Positions 43,080 to 54,429 of a stretch of 64,000 bases of DNA are shown one piece after another. The DNA is from Laguncularia racemosa (lineage: Eukaryota > Streptophyta > Magnoliopsida > Myrtales > Combretaceae), in contig JBBMOL010000136.1 in assembly GCA_037954665.1 (NCBI GenBank), positions 1,624,501 to 1,688,500 of the forward strand, read 5' to 3'. A program made the translations under genes and the position numbers. The stretch's first letter is position 1. The number at the start of each line of letters is the position of its first letter. Below the pieces are notes generated by a model. That model saw only the letters and a list, made by a program, of their open reading frames with translations. It was not told the DNA's origin and did no database searches.

Positions 43080-43094
43080 GTTTGGTATTAGAGC
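43048..43094 (+). promoter_or_regulatory. Doubled primer-binding site at LTR end
   Basis: TGGTATTAGAGC occurs at 43051-43062 inside the LTR and again at 43083-43094 in the normal place. Both follow CGTATCAGTT. The first belongs to a 32-base unit (43048-43079) that is absent from element A. Confidence 0.85.
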
Positions 43095-43575
43095 CTAGGT
43101 TTGTTAAACCATTAGTTCGGTTTGAGGAAGGTAACATCAACACCCTAACTCCAATTGTTCATATCAATTGTTAGTACTCAATTTCATAGTGTTAATTGTC
43201 TATTGAAAGTATAGTGCCTTCTATTCAATTTTGTTACAAAAAAAGAAGAAGGAAGAATCACGACAAAAAAAACAAAAGGAACGTGATCAAGAGCAACAAA
43301 CAAAGGCGACAAAAAAAAAATCAGAAAGAAAAAGAGGAAAATTTCGAGCCCTAAAGTTATATTCTCTAGTTGAATTCTACGGAAGGGAATTGGTGTAGTT
43401 TGGGTTAGTTCCAAGAGAATTGAGAAGAGGAATTGGTGAGTTGATATCATCATTGCTTGTGAGAATACACGAGTGACTGTGTGATATCATCCTTTGAGCG
43501 AAACACGTAAGGGAGTGTATCGTGAGGCTTAATTATATATATTTATGTTAGTGCTAACCTTTTTCTGCAAGAACT

Positions 43576-45717
43576 ATGTCGAGGTAACATTCTCCTAAAA
43601 GTGAGAGGGGAAGGTTTGATGCTAGGTTAGTGATTGAGGCGTTGAGGGGTGAGATGAAGAGGATGTTTCAGGAGGGCATGGAAAAAATTCATGAGACGGT
43701 GGAACAAAGACTAGAGCAATCTAAAAACGTCTTCCAAAGGCGTAAGAGGGAGAGTTATTTTAGGAGAGTACAAAGGGGTGGAGATGGAATGTCTGATGAT
43801 GAATTTGATGAAACTTCTGTCGGGAGTTATAGAGGTTATAGTGGTAGGAATAGAAGAACTAGGGATTAGGAAGATAGAGGAGATAGGAATAGAGAGGATA
43901 ATCAACTGAGTAGTATAAAGATGAAGATTCCTCCTTTCCAAGGGAAGAATGATCCCGAGGCATACTTAGAGTGGGAGAAGAAGGTAGAGATGGTGTTTGA
44001 TTGTCACAACTATAGTGGGAGAAAGAAAGTGAAACTTAATGCCGTTGAATTTTCGGATTATGCCATAGTGTGGTAGGATAAACTAATGTTGAATCGAAGA
44101 AGGAATGACGAACCACCTATTGAGTCGTGGGAAGAGATGAAGAGGGTGATGAAGAAGCGGTTTGTGCCTGTGTATTACTATCGTGAATTACACAACAAAT
44201 TGCAAACTCTTAGGCAGGGAAGCCGAAGTGTGGATGAGTATTTCAAGGAGATGGAAGTTACTATGATTAGGGCGAATGTAGAGGAGGATAGAGAGGCTAC
44301 CATGGCTAGGTTTCTTGCTGGATTGAATAGAGAAATTCAAAATGTCATGGAATTGCAGCATTATGTAGAATTGGAAGATATGGTTCATATGGCTATAAAG
44401 GTTGAGAACCAACACAGGAGGAAAGATAGTAGTACTGCACGGTTTCAACAGGGTACTGGTTCATCCGCCTGGAAGACTAACCAATGGAAGAAGGAAGAAA
44501 AGCCTTTACCCACCAAACCAAAAGGAGAGCAGAGGCAAGCGGGTTCTACTCCTGGTAACCAAGGTAAACCTGATTCTTCTACTCTTAGAAATCATGACAT
44601 TAGATGTTTTAAATGCCAAGGTAGAGGCCATATTGCTAATCAATGTCCGAATAGGCGTGTTATGATTCTACGTGATGATGGTGAGTATGAGGCTGAGGGG
44701 GATAGTGAAGAGAATGATATTCCTCCATTAGGGGACGATAGTGATGATGAGGAGCCTGCAATAGGTAGGTTAGTGGTAGTAGTGAAGAGAGTATTGAATG
44801 TGCAGGTGAAGGAAGAAGAGGAGGTGCAACGAGAGAATATCTTTAATACTAGATGTTATCTAGGTGATCATATTTGTAGTTTGATCATTGATGGAGGAAG
44901 TTGCACTAATGTGGTGAGTAATTTTATTGTTGAGAGGCTGGGACTCAAGACTACTAAACACCTTAGTCCATATAAATTGCAGTGGTTGAATGATAGTGGC
45001 AAGACTAAGGTGAGTAAGCAAGCCTTGATTGCTTTTCGCATTGGTAGGTATGAGGATGAGGTGTTATGCGATGTAGTGCTAATGCAAGCGTGTCATGTGT
45101 TGTTGGGGAGGCCATGGCAATTTGATAGGAAGGTTGTTCATGATGGCTTTTCTAACAAGTATACGCTTGTTCACCAAGGGAAAAGCTTTAATCTTAAACC
45201 TTTAATACCTAAATAGGTGTATGAGGATCAGTTGCAGCTACAACAGTCTTTTGCAAAATATAAGGTGAGTGAAAAACAGAGGGAGGGTGAGAGAGCAAAA
45301 GACAGCGAGAAAGAAAAGGAACACAAAAGTCGATATCAAAAGGAAAAAGAGAGGAAGGCTGGAAAGAGTGTGAGAGACCAAGTTGAAGGGGGATCAACTT
45401 TGGTGGTGAGTGAAAAGGAGAGTGCAGCCTTGTAAAAGGAGAGTTGTGTGGCAAGAGCGAGTGTAGTGAGGAGAGCGTTAGTGATGAAGCAACCTATGTT
45501 GTTGCTGGTTTTTAAGGAAACTTGTTTGAATACTAACGAACTATTTAACTCTTTACCTAATGTGGTTGTGTCTATTGTGCAGGACTTTGAAGATGTCTTC
45601 CCTGAGGAGATTCCAAAGGGATTACCACCTATTCGTGGTATTGAGCACCAGATTGACTTATTACATGGAGCATCGATTCTAAACAAACCGGCTTATAGGA
45701 GCAATCTAGAGGAGACA
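43576..45717 (+). pseudogene. Element BD gag and protease
   Basis: ATG at 43576 with TAA at the fourth codon. The capsid wording PPFQGKNDPEAYLEWEKKVE and FVPVYYYRELHNKLQTL is the CRM type; knuckle CFKCQGRGHIANQC (about 44604-44650); protease IIDGGSCTNVV (about 44880-44920); linker rich in Lys/Glu; ends at NKPAYRSN-EET where element C enters. Stops: TAA 43585, TAG near 43869, TAG near 44074, TAG near 45215, TAA near 45433, each at a codon that is Gln or Trp in another copy. Confidence 0.85.
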
Positions 45718-46672
45718 TGATATGAAATCGGTTTGCTCTGATACCAAACTGATATGAAATCGGTTTGCTCTGATACCAAACTGATACGAACCACGCTAAC
45801 GTGTGACGAAACCCAATACCAATATGTTCGGAATTACTACCCAAGATGCCAAACACACTCAAGTGGAAACCGCGACCCATTTCCTATAAGTGAGACAAGA
45901 ACCTTGGTATAATATGTAGACGTCATAATTGAGGTGAAAGACCGATTGATAAGTCGGGATGAACGCCATGGAAGAAAATCCAATAAGTTCTAGAGTAGTT
46001 CTTTAAAGAACCAAGAGAGGAATTCTCTCCAAAGTGTTTTCAAACTTGTAAGTTGTATATTCTATATTCTATGTTGTATCTAAACCCTAGGAGCTTTATA
46101 TTAGGGTTTACAATTCGTAACAATGATGCCCCAAAACGACATAGCTTCAATAAGTTGCATAAAATAAAAAAACAATAACTTAAAGGCCGGCAGCGTGGGA
46201 ATGAAGGCCGGCGGCCTTGAGCCGGCGTTGGAGATGTACACGACTGTGTACTTCTAGTCGTGTATCTTTCTGTGGAAATCTTGACAACATACACGACCGT
46301 GTACTTCTAATCGTGTATCTTTCTGCGGAAATTCTTGACAACATACACGACCGTGCCTTTGAACCGTGTATACAACCGTGTATGATTCTGTGTAACCTCT
46401 AGACTCCTACACAGCCGTGCCTTGTAAAGACACGCCCTCTTCAACCCGTATCCGTTATGACTTATACAAGAGCAAGGGCATTCCCATGGTTGTTCCAATC
46501 CTTTCCAACTTCATGATTGCTCCAATCCTTTTTGACTTCATGAACATCCTTTATCAACCTGTTAAGTGCTTCCTTTAATCGTTTCGCTTGAGTTCTTGTG
46601 ATCGGTCTAGGTGGCACTTCAAGAGGATCCACATTCCATCTTCTGGCTTGGCTCCCATCATGGCTCTCATCA
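45718..46672 (-). repeat. Element C 3' LTR with two 32-base end units
   Basis: 955 bases. On the minus strand it ends with two copies of the 32-base unit (45718-45749 and 45750-45781), where the 5' LTR has one. Palindromic U3 block at 46236-46430, GGCCGG block at 46184-46228, TATA at 46094-46101. Confidence 0.9.
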
Positions 46673-49600
46673 TTCCCCTCCTCTTGAAAAGGATTTGTCC
46701 TCAAATCATCGCCTGCATTAAAAGGACTCAAATCAGTAACATTAAATGTAGCACTTACTTGATACTCACCTGGTAAATCTATCTTGTATGCATTATCATT
46801 GATGCGCTCAAGAATTTGAAATGGTCCATCGCCTCTAGGAAGTAGTTTAGATCGACGCTGCACAGGAAACCGCTCTTTGCATATGTGAACCCAAACCCAG
46901 TCTCTAGGTTCAAAGACAGCTTGTCGACGAGCCTTGTTGGCTTGTTTCACATACTGCTCTGTTCTTCGCTCAATGTTTAACCTTGCCTTCTCATGGACCT
47001 GTTTAACAAATTCTGCTTTCTTCTTGACATCTAGATTAACATACTCAGAAATAGGCAAAGATGATAAATCCAAAGGAGTTAGTGGATTAAAACCATACAC
47101 AATTTCAAAAGGAGTAAACTTAGTAACAGAATGCATTGTGCGATTATAGGAAAATTCAACATGCGGCAAACAATCCTCCTAACTTTTAATGTTCTTTTTA
47201 ATGACAGCCTTCAACAAAGTAGATAAAGTTCAATTTACTACCTTAGTTTGACCATCAGTCTATGGATGACAAGTAGTAGAAAACAATAACTTAGTTCCTA
47301 ACTTAGCCCATAATGTCTTCCAAAAGTAGCTCAAGAACTTAGCATCTCTATCCGATACGATTGTTCTAGGCATACCATGTAATCTCACAACTTCCCTAAA
47401 GAACAAATTAGCAATATTGCAAGCATCATCTGTTTTCATTCTAATTTGGTGATATCTGCTTTTCAGATCAATTTTGGAAAAGACACTAGACCCATGTAAC
47501 TCATCTAACATGTCATCTAAGCGAGGAATAGGATGACGATACTTTACCGTGATGTTGTTGATGGCGCGACAGTCAACACACATTCTCCATGACCCATCCT
47601 TCTTAGGCACCAAAATCACAGGCACTGCATATGGACTCATGCTTTCTCTCACGTACCCCTTCTCCATTAATTCATCGACCTGCCTTTGGAGTTCCTTTGT
47701 CTCCTCTGGATTGCTCATATAAGCCGGTTTGTTTGGAATCGATGCTCCGGGTACTAGGTCAATCTGGTGCTCAATACCATGAATAGGTGGTAATCCCTTT
47801 GGAATCTCCTCAAGGAAGACATCTTCAAAGTCCTGCACAATAGACACAACCACACTAGGGAAAGAGTTAAATAGTTCATTAGTATTCAAACAAGTTTCCT
47901 TAAAAACCAACAACAACATAGGTTGCTTCATCACTAATGCTCTCCTCACTACATTTGCTCTTGCCACACAACTTTCCTTTTGCAAGGGTGCACTCTCCTT
48001 TTCACTCACCACCAAAGTTGATCCCCCTTCAACTTGGTCTCTCACACTCTTTCCAGCCTTCCTCTCTTTTTCCTTTTGATATCGACTTTTGTGTTCCTTT
48101 TCTTTATCGTTGTCTTTTGCTCTCTCATTCTCCCTCTGTTTTTCACTCACCTTATATTTTGCAAAAGACTGTTGTAGCTGCAACTGATCCTCATACACCT
48201 GTTTAGGTGTTAAAGGTTTAAGATTAAAGCTTTTCCCTTGGTGAACAAGCGTATACTTGTTAGAAAAGCCATCATGAACAACCTTCCTATCAAATTTCCA
48301 TGGCCTCCCCAACAACACATGACACGCTTGCATTGGCAGTACATCGCATAACACCTCATCCTCATACCTTCCAATGCGAAAAGCAATCAAGGCTTGCTTA
48401 CTCACCTTACTCTCGCTACTATCATTCAACCACTGCAATTTATATGGACTAGGGTGTTTAGTAGTCTTGAGTCCCAACCTCTCAACAATAAAATTACTCA
48501 CCACATTGGTGCAACTTCCTCCATCAATGATCACACTGCAAATATGATCACCTAGATAACATCTAGTATGAAAGATATTCTCTCTTTGCACCTCCTCTTC
48601 TTCCTTCACCTGCACATTCAAAGCTCTCTTCACTACTGCCACTAACTTCCCTGTTGCAGGCTCCTCATCATCACTAGCATCCTCTAATGGAGGCATATCA
48701 TCCTCTTCACTATCCCCCTCAGTCTCATACTCACCATCATCACGCAGAATCATAACACGCCTATTCGAACATTGACTAGCAATATGTCCTCTTCCTTGGC
48801 ATTTAAAACATCTAATGTCACGATTTCTAGGAGTAAAAGAGTCAGGTTTACCTTGATCACCAGGAGTAGAACCTGCTTGCCTCTACTCTCCTTTTGGTTT
48901 GGTGGGTAAAAGCTTTTCTTCCTTCTTCCATTGGTTAGTCTTCCAGGCGGATGAACCAGCGCCTTGTTGAAACCGTGCAGTACTACTACCTTTCCTCCTG
49001 TGTTAGTTCTCAACCTTTATAGCCATATGAACCATATCTTCCAATTCTATATACTGTTGCAATTCAACGACATTTTGAATTTCTCTATTCAATCCAGCAA
49101 GAAACCTAGCCATTGTAGCCTCTCTATCCTCCTCTACATTCGCCCTAATCATAGTAACTTCCATCTCCTTGAAATACTCATCCACACTTCGGCTTCCCTG
49201 CCTAAGAGTTTGCAATTTTTTGTGTAACTCACGATAGTAATACGCAGGCACAAACCGCTTCTTCATCACCCTCTTCATCTCTTCCCACGACTCAATAGTT
49301 GGTTTGCCATTCCTTCTTCGATTCAACATTAGTTGATCCCACTACACTATAGCATAATCCGAAAATTCAATGGCAGCAAGTTTCACTTTCTTTCTCCCAC
49401 TATAGTTGTGACAATCAAATACCATCTCTACCTTCTTCTCCCACTCTAAGTACGCCTCGGGATCATTCTTCCCTTGGAAAGGAGGAATCTTCATCTTTAT
49501 ACTACTCAGTTGATTATCCTCTCTATTCCTATCTCCTCTATCTTCCCAATCCCTAGTTCCTCTATTCCTACCACTATAACCTCTATAACTCCCGATAGAA

Positions 49601-49839
49601 GGTTCATCAAATTCATCATCAGACATTTCATCTCCACCCCTTTGTACTCTCCTAGAACAACTCTCCCTCTTACGACCTTGGAAGACGTTTTTAGATTACT
49701 TTAGTCTTTGTTCCACTGTCTCATGAATTTGTTCCATGCCCTCCTGAAACATTCTCTTCATCTCACCCCTCAATGCCTCAATCACTAACCTAGCATCAAA
49801 CCTTTCCCTCTAACCTTCAGGAGAATGTTGCCTCGACAT
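46462..49839 (-). pseudogene. Element C gag-pol with RT-integrase deletion
   Basis: Start at 49839. Gag capsid (about 49500-49010), knuckle CFKCQGRGHIASQC (about 48780-48825), protease VIIDGGSCTNVV (about 48510-48545) and RT start with VPKKDGSWRMCVDC. At about 47440 the frame passes from YHQIRMK straight into TDDACNIANLFF of integrase, so YFDD, RNase H, zinc finger and the first catalytic Asp are gone. Frame open 48753-47260 (497 codons) across the junction. Stops: TAG 49810, TAA near 49696, TAG near 49344, TAA near 49002, TAG near 48884, then TAG, TGA and TAG between 47262 and 47170. Confidence 0.85.
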
Positions 49840-50309
49840 AGTTCCTGCAGAAAAAGGTTAGCACGAACACAAATATATATAATTAAGCCTCACGATACAC
49901 TCCCTTACGTGTTTCGCTCAAAGGATGATATCACACAGTCACTCGTGTATTCTCACAAGCAATGATGATATCAACTCACAAATTCCTCTTCTCAATTCTC
50001 TCGGAACTAACCCAAACTACACCAATTCCCTTCCATAGAATTCAAAACAACTCTAGGGATCGAAATTTTTCCTCTTTTTCTTTCAGATTTTTTTTGTTGC
50101 CTTTGTTTTGTTGCTCTTGATCACGTTCCTTTTTTTTTTTTGTCGTGATTCTTCCTTTTTTTTGTCATAACAAAATTGAATAATAGGTACTACACTTTCA
50201 ATTGACAATTAACACTATGAAATTGATATGAACGATTGGAGTTAGGGTTTTGATGTTACCTTCCTCAAACCGAACTGATGTTTAACAAACCTAGGCTCTA
50301 ATACCAAAC

Positions 50310-51232
50310 TGATACGAAATCGGTTTGCTCTGATACCAAATTGATACGAACTACGCCAACGTATGATGAAACCCAATACCAATACGTTCGGAATTGCTAC
50401 CCAAGATGCCAAACACACTCAAGTGGAAACCACGACCTGTTGCCTATAAGTGAGACAAGATCCTTGGTATAATATGTAGACGCCACAATCGGGATGAAAG
50501 ACCGATTGATAAGTCGAGATGAATGCCATGGAAGAAAATCCGATAAGTTCTAGAGTAGTTCTTTAAAGAACCAAGAGAGGAATTCTCTCCAAAGTGTTTT
50601 CAAACTTGTATGTTGTATATTCTATATTCTATGTTGTATCTAAACCCTAGGAGCTTTATATTAGGGTTTACAATTCGTAACAATGATGCCCCAAAATGAC
50701 ATAGCCTCAATAAGTTGCGTAAAATAACAAAACAATAACTTAAAGGCCGGCAGCGTGGGAATGAAGGCCGGCGGCCTTGAGCCGACGTTGGAGATGTACA
50801 CGACCGTGTACTTCTAGTCGTGTATCTTTCTGTGGAAATCTTGACAACATACACGACCGTGTACTTCTAGTCGTGCATCTTTCTGTGGAAATTCTTGACA
50901 ACATACACGACTGTGCCTTTAAACTGTGTATACGACCGTGTATGATTCTGTGTAACCTCCAGACTCCTACACGACCGTGCCTTGTAAAGACACGCCCTTT
51001 TCAACCCGTATCCATTATGACTTGTACAAGAGCAAGGGCATTCCCATGGTTGTTCCAATCCTTTCCAACTTCATGATTGCTCCAATCCATTCCAACTTCA
51101 TGAACATCCTTTATCAACCCGTTAAGTGCTTCCTTTAATCGTTTCGCTCGAGTTCTTGTGATTGGTCCAGGTGGCACTTCAAGAGGATCTACATTCCATC
51201 TTCTAGCTTGGCTCCCATCATGGCTCTCATCA
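50310..51232 (-). repeat. Element C 5' LTR
   Basis: 923 bases with one 32-base end unit (50310-50341). The minus-strand primer site TGGTATTAGAGC lies at 50295-50306. TATA at 50654-50661; palindromic block 50797-50985; GGCCGG block 50743-50790. Confidence 0.9.
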
Positions 51233-51237
51233 AGACA

Positions 51238-52560
51238 AAGGAACTCCAAAGGTAGGTTGATGAATTAATGGAGAAGGGGTACGTGAGAGAAAGCATGAGC
51301 CCATGTGCAGTGCTTGTGATTTTGGTGCCTAAGAAGGATGGGTCATGGAGAATGTGTGTTGACTGCCGCGCCATCAACAACATCACGGTAAAGTATCATC
51401 ATCCCATTCCTCACTTAGATGACTTATTAGATGGGTTATATGGGTCTAGGGTCACTCCTCATGAGCCTTGGGTAGATATTTCCATGGATTTTGTGTTAGG
51501 ATTACCCGGGTCTAGACATGGTCGAGATTCTTTTTTTGTAGTCGTGGATAGATTCTCTAAAATGGCACATTTCATTCCTTGTCACAAAACAGATGATGCT
51601 TGCAATATTGCTAATTTGTTCTTTAGGGAAGTTGTGAGATTACATGGTATGCCTAGAACAATCGTATCGGATAGAGATGCTAAGTTCTTGAGCTACTTCT
51701 AGAAGACCTTATGGGCTAAGTTAGGAACTAAGTTATTGTTTTCTACTACTTGTCATCCACAGACTGATGGTCAAACTGAGGTAGAAAATCGAACTTTATC
51801 TACTTTGTGGAGGGCTGTCATTAAAAAGAACATTAAAAGTTGGGAGGATTGTTTGCCGCATGTTGAATTTGCCTATAATCGCACAATGCATTCTGCTACT
51901 AAGTTTACTCCTTTTGAAATTGTGTATGGTTTTAATCCACTAACTCCTTTGGATTTATCACCTCTGCCTATTTCTAAGTATGTTAATCTAGATGGCAAGA
52001 AGAAAGCAGAATTTGTTAAACAGATCCATGAGAAGGCTAGGCTAAACATTGAGCAAAGAATAGAGCAGTATGTGAAACAAGCCAACAAGGGTCGTCGACA
52101 AGTTGTCTTTGAACCTGGAGATTGGGTTTGGGTTCACATGCGCAAAGAGCGGTTTCCTGTATAGCGTCGATCTAAACTACTTCCTAGAGGTGATGGACCA
52201 TTTCAAATTCTTGAGCACATCAATGATAATGCATACAAGATAGATTTACTCGGTGAGTATCAAGTAAGTGCTACATTTAATGTTACTGATTTGAGTCCTT
52301 TTGATGTAGGCGATGATTTGAGGACAAATCCTTTTCAAGAGGAGGGGAATGATGAGAGCCATGATGGGAGCCAAGCCAGAAGATGGAATGTGGATCCTCT
52401 TGAAGTGCCACCTAGACCGATCACAAGAACTCGAGCGAAACCATTAAAGGAAGCACTTAACGGGTTGATAAAGGATGTCCATGAAGTTGGAAAGGATTGG
52501 AGCAATCATGAAGTTGGAAAGGATTGGAACAACCATGGGAATGCCCTTGCTCTTGTATAA
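51238..52560 (+). pseudogene. Element BD RT start fused in frame to integrase
   Basis: The frame continues from KELQR with a stop, VDELMEKGYVRES and VPKKDGSWRMCVDCRAINN, then near 51448 passes from LDGLYGS directly into TPHEPWVDISMDF of integrase. RT motifs from YHQI to YFDD, RNase H and the integrase zinc finger are deleted (about 1.37 kb against element A). The integrase core keeps SMDF and VSDRDAKF; a TAG at about 51700 replaces Trp, and a TAG at 52162 replaces Gln. It ends with ATFNVTDLSPF and PITRTRAK inside the 3' LTR. Confidence 0.85.
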
Positions 52561-53326
52561 GTTATAACGGATACGGGTTGAAGAGGGCGTGTCTTTACAA
52601 GGCACGACCGTGTAGGAGTCTGGAGGTTACACAGAATCATACACAGTTGTATACACAGTTCAAAGGCACGGCCGTGTATGGTGTCAAGAATTTCCACAGA
52701 AAGATACACGACTAGAAGTACAAGGTTGTGTATGGTGTCAAGAATTTCCACAGAAAGATACACAACTAGAAGTACACGGTCATGTACATCTCCAAGAATT
52801 TCCATAGAAAGATACATGACTAGAAGTACACGGTCATGTACATCTCCAACACCGGCTCCAAGGCTGCCGACCTTCATTCCCACGCTGCCGGCCTTTAAGT
52901 CATTGTTTTGTTATTTTACGCAACTTATTGAAGTTATGTCGTTTTGGGGCATCATTGTTACGAATTGTAAACCCTAATATAAAGCTCCTAGGGTTTAGAT
53001 ACAACATAGAATATAGAATATATAACATACAAGTTTGAAAACACTTTGGAGAGAATTCCTCTCTTGGTTCTTCAAAGAACTACTCTAGAACTTATCGGAT
53101 TTTCTTCCGTGGTGTTCATCCCGACTTATCAATCGGTCTTTCATCCCGATTGTGGCATCTACATAATATACCAAGGTTCTTGTCTCACTTATAGACAACG
53201 GGTCGCGGTTTCCACTCGATTATTTGGCATCTTGGGTAGCAATTCCGAACGTATTGGTATTGGGTTTCGTCACATGTTGGCATGGTTCATATCAGTTTGG
53301 TATCAGAGCAAACCGATTTCGTATCA
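52350..53326 (+). repeat. Element BD 3' LTR
   Basis: Preceded by polypurine tract AAGAGGAGGGGAA (52337-52349). Three tandem palindromic units in U3 (52650-52850) against two in the 5' LTR explain most of the 66-base difference. TATA at 52977-52984. It ends with one 32-base unit (53295-53326) containing TGGTATCAGAGC. Confidence 0.9.
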
Positions 53327-54429
53327 GACACCCCACAAGTTTAATTGCTTGAGTTAACAAGGCCCATTACCGAACTTTATTTATTTTATCTCCTAGTTTT
53401 TAATTTATAAGAAGAACCTTCAAAAGACAAATTTCATTAGTTCAGTTATTTGAGATCATAATACTCATAAGAATTTCTAATAGATAGGTATATATTAAAA
53501 TAAGTTTAAAAACTCAAATTCCCAATCCTTGATTAGTAATATGATTCCAATTTGGAGTTTCTAAATTTAAAGCCTAAATAACATGTAACTTTGATTTACA
53601 AAGATTTCACAATTCAACTTTAATCAAGTGTTCTAAGTTCACTAATGAAAAGGTAATAATATCAAGGATTTAAAAAAAATATCCATCAAATTATGAATGT
53701 AATTTATTTATTTATAAGAGTGATAAGTTATCCTATAGTAACTTCTTGTTTAAGTAAAACTTAAGGCTTTTTATGTTATTCCTCTCCCTTATACTTAAAG
53801 TTGTACATTGTTCTCAATGTTCAAAGTAAAATACCAAAATAACCAAAGTAATTCATGGGGAGAAAAACAAAATACTTTCTTGATACTTTGGAAAAATCTT
53901 GATAAAAACTTAGAGCTTAATTCCTAACTTGCAGAGGGGTGGAGTTCCTAACACATAAAAAAAGGGTAACAAAACAAAATAAAATAAAAGAAACAAAAGA
54001 AAAGGATAGAAATAGTTGCACCTAGTTACTCAACTTTATTATACAAGTCTTTTGCATTATTATAAACCGAATAGAAAATATAGAAAAAGAAAAATAATAC
54101 CACTACACTCATGCTTCAGCCTCATCATCACCACCTTTGTCATCCTCATCAAAATTTGTAGAGATATACACATTATCTTTATTGTTGGGAGGTGGAATCT
54201 ATATTCCACTATGAGCTGATAGAAGCTCAACACAAGCTTCTATCCTATTAACTTTTTGCTCCATTCTTTTGAAATTCCCCTAGAATTCCCTATAGTAATA
54301 ATCTTATGTTCTCTACATGTTCTTTTGTATGCTCAACATCTAGTGCATCATTGTGAGATGCTAGTTATATCATCAGAATGAGTAATAGATGTGTTACCTA
54401 GACTTGATGAGGGCGGTATACTATATTCT
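53327..54429. other. Athila noncoding between ORF-1 region and BD
   Basis: AT-rich without a gene. On the minus strand AACATTGAGAACAATGTACA (53807-53826) resembles the short conserved motif Athila elements carry near their 3' noncoding region. Confidence 0.5.

Larger units (their letters stand above)
45718..51232 (-). mobile_element. CRM-like element C, inserted in element BD
   Basis: 5,515 bases on the minus strand, flanked by AGACA. 5' LTR 50310-51232, primer site 50295-50306, gag-pol 49839-46462, polypurine tract 46673-46685, 3' LTR 45718-46672. It belongs to the same subfamily as its host (extra 32-base LTR unit present) and lies in opposite orientation. About 1.46 kb of RT, RNase H and integrase start is deleted. 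Confidence 0.9.
42169..53326 (+). mobile_element. CRM-like element BD, host of element C
   Basis: 5' LTR 42169-43079, primer site 43083-43094, gag-protease 43576-45717, interruption by element C (45718-51232, AGACA duplicated at 45713-45717 and 51233-51237), then a shortened RT-integrase part and 3' LTR 52350-53326. Flanks GGCAC (42164-42168) and GACAC (53327-53331) are a target duplication with one change. Without C it is about 5.6 kb: about 1.4 kb of pol is deleted. LTR lengths differ (911 and 977) because of tandem-unit number in U3. Confidence 0.85.
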
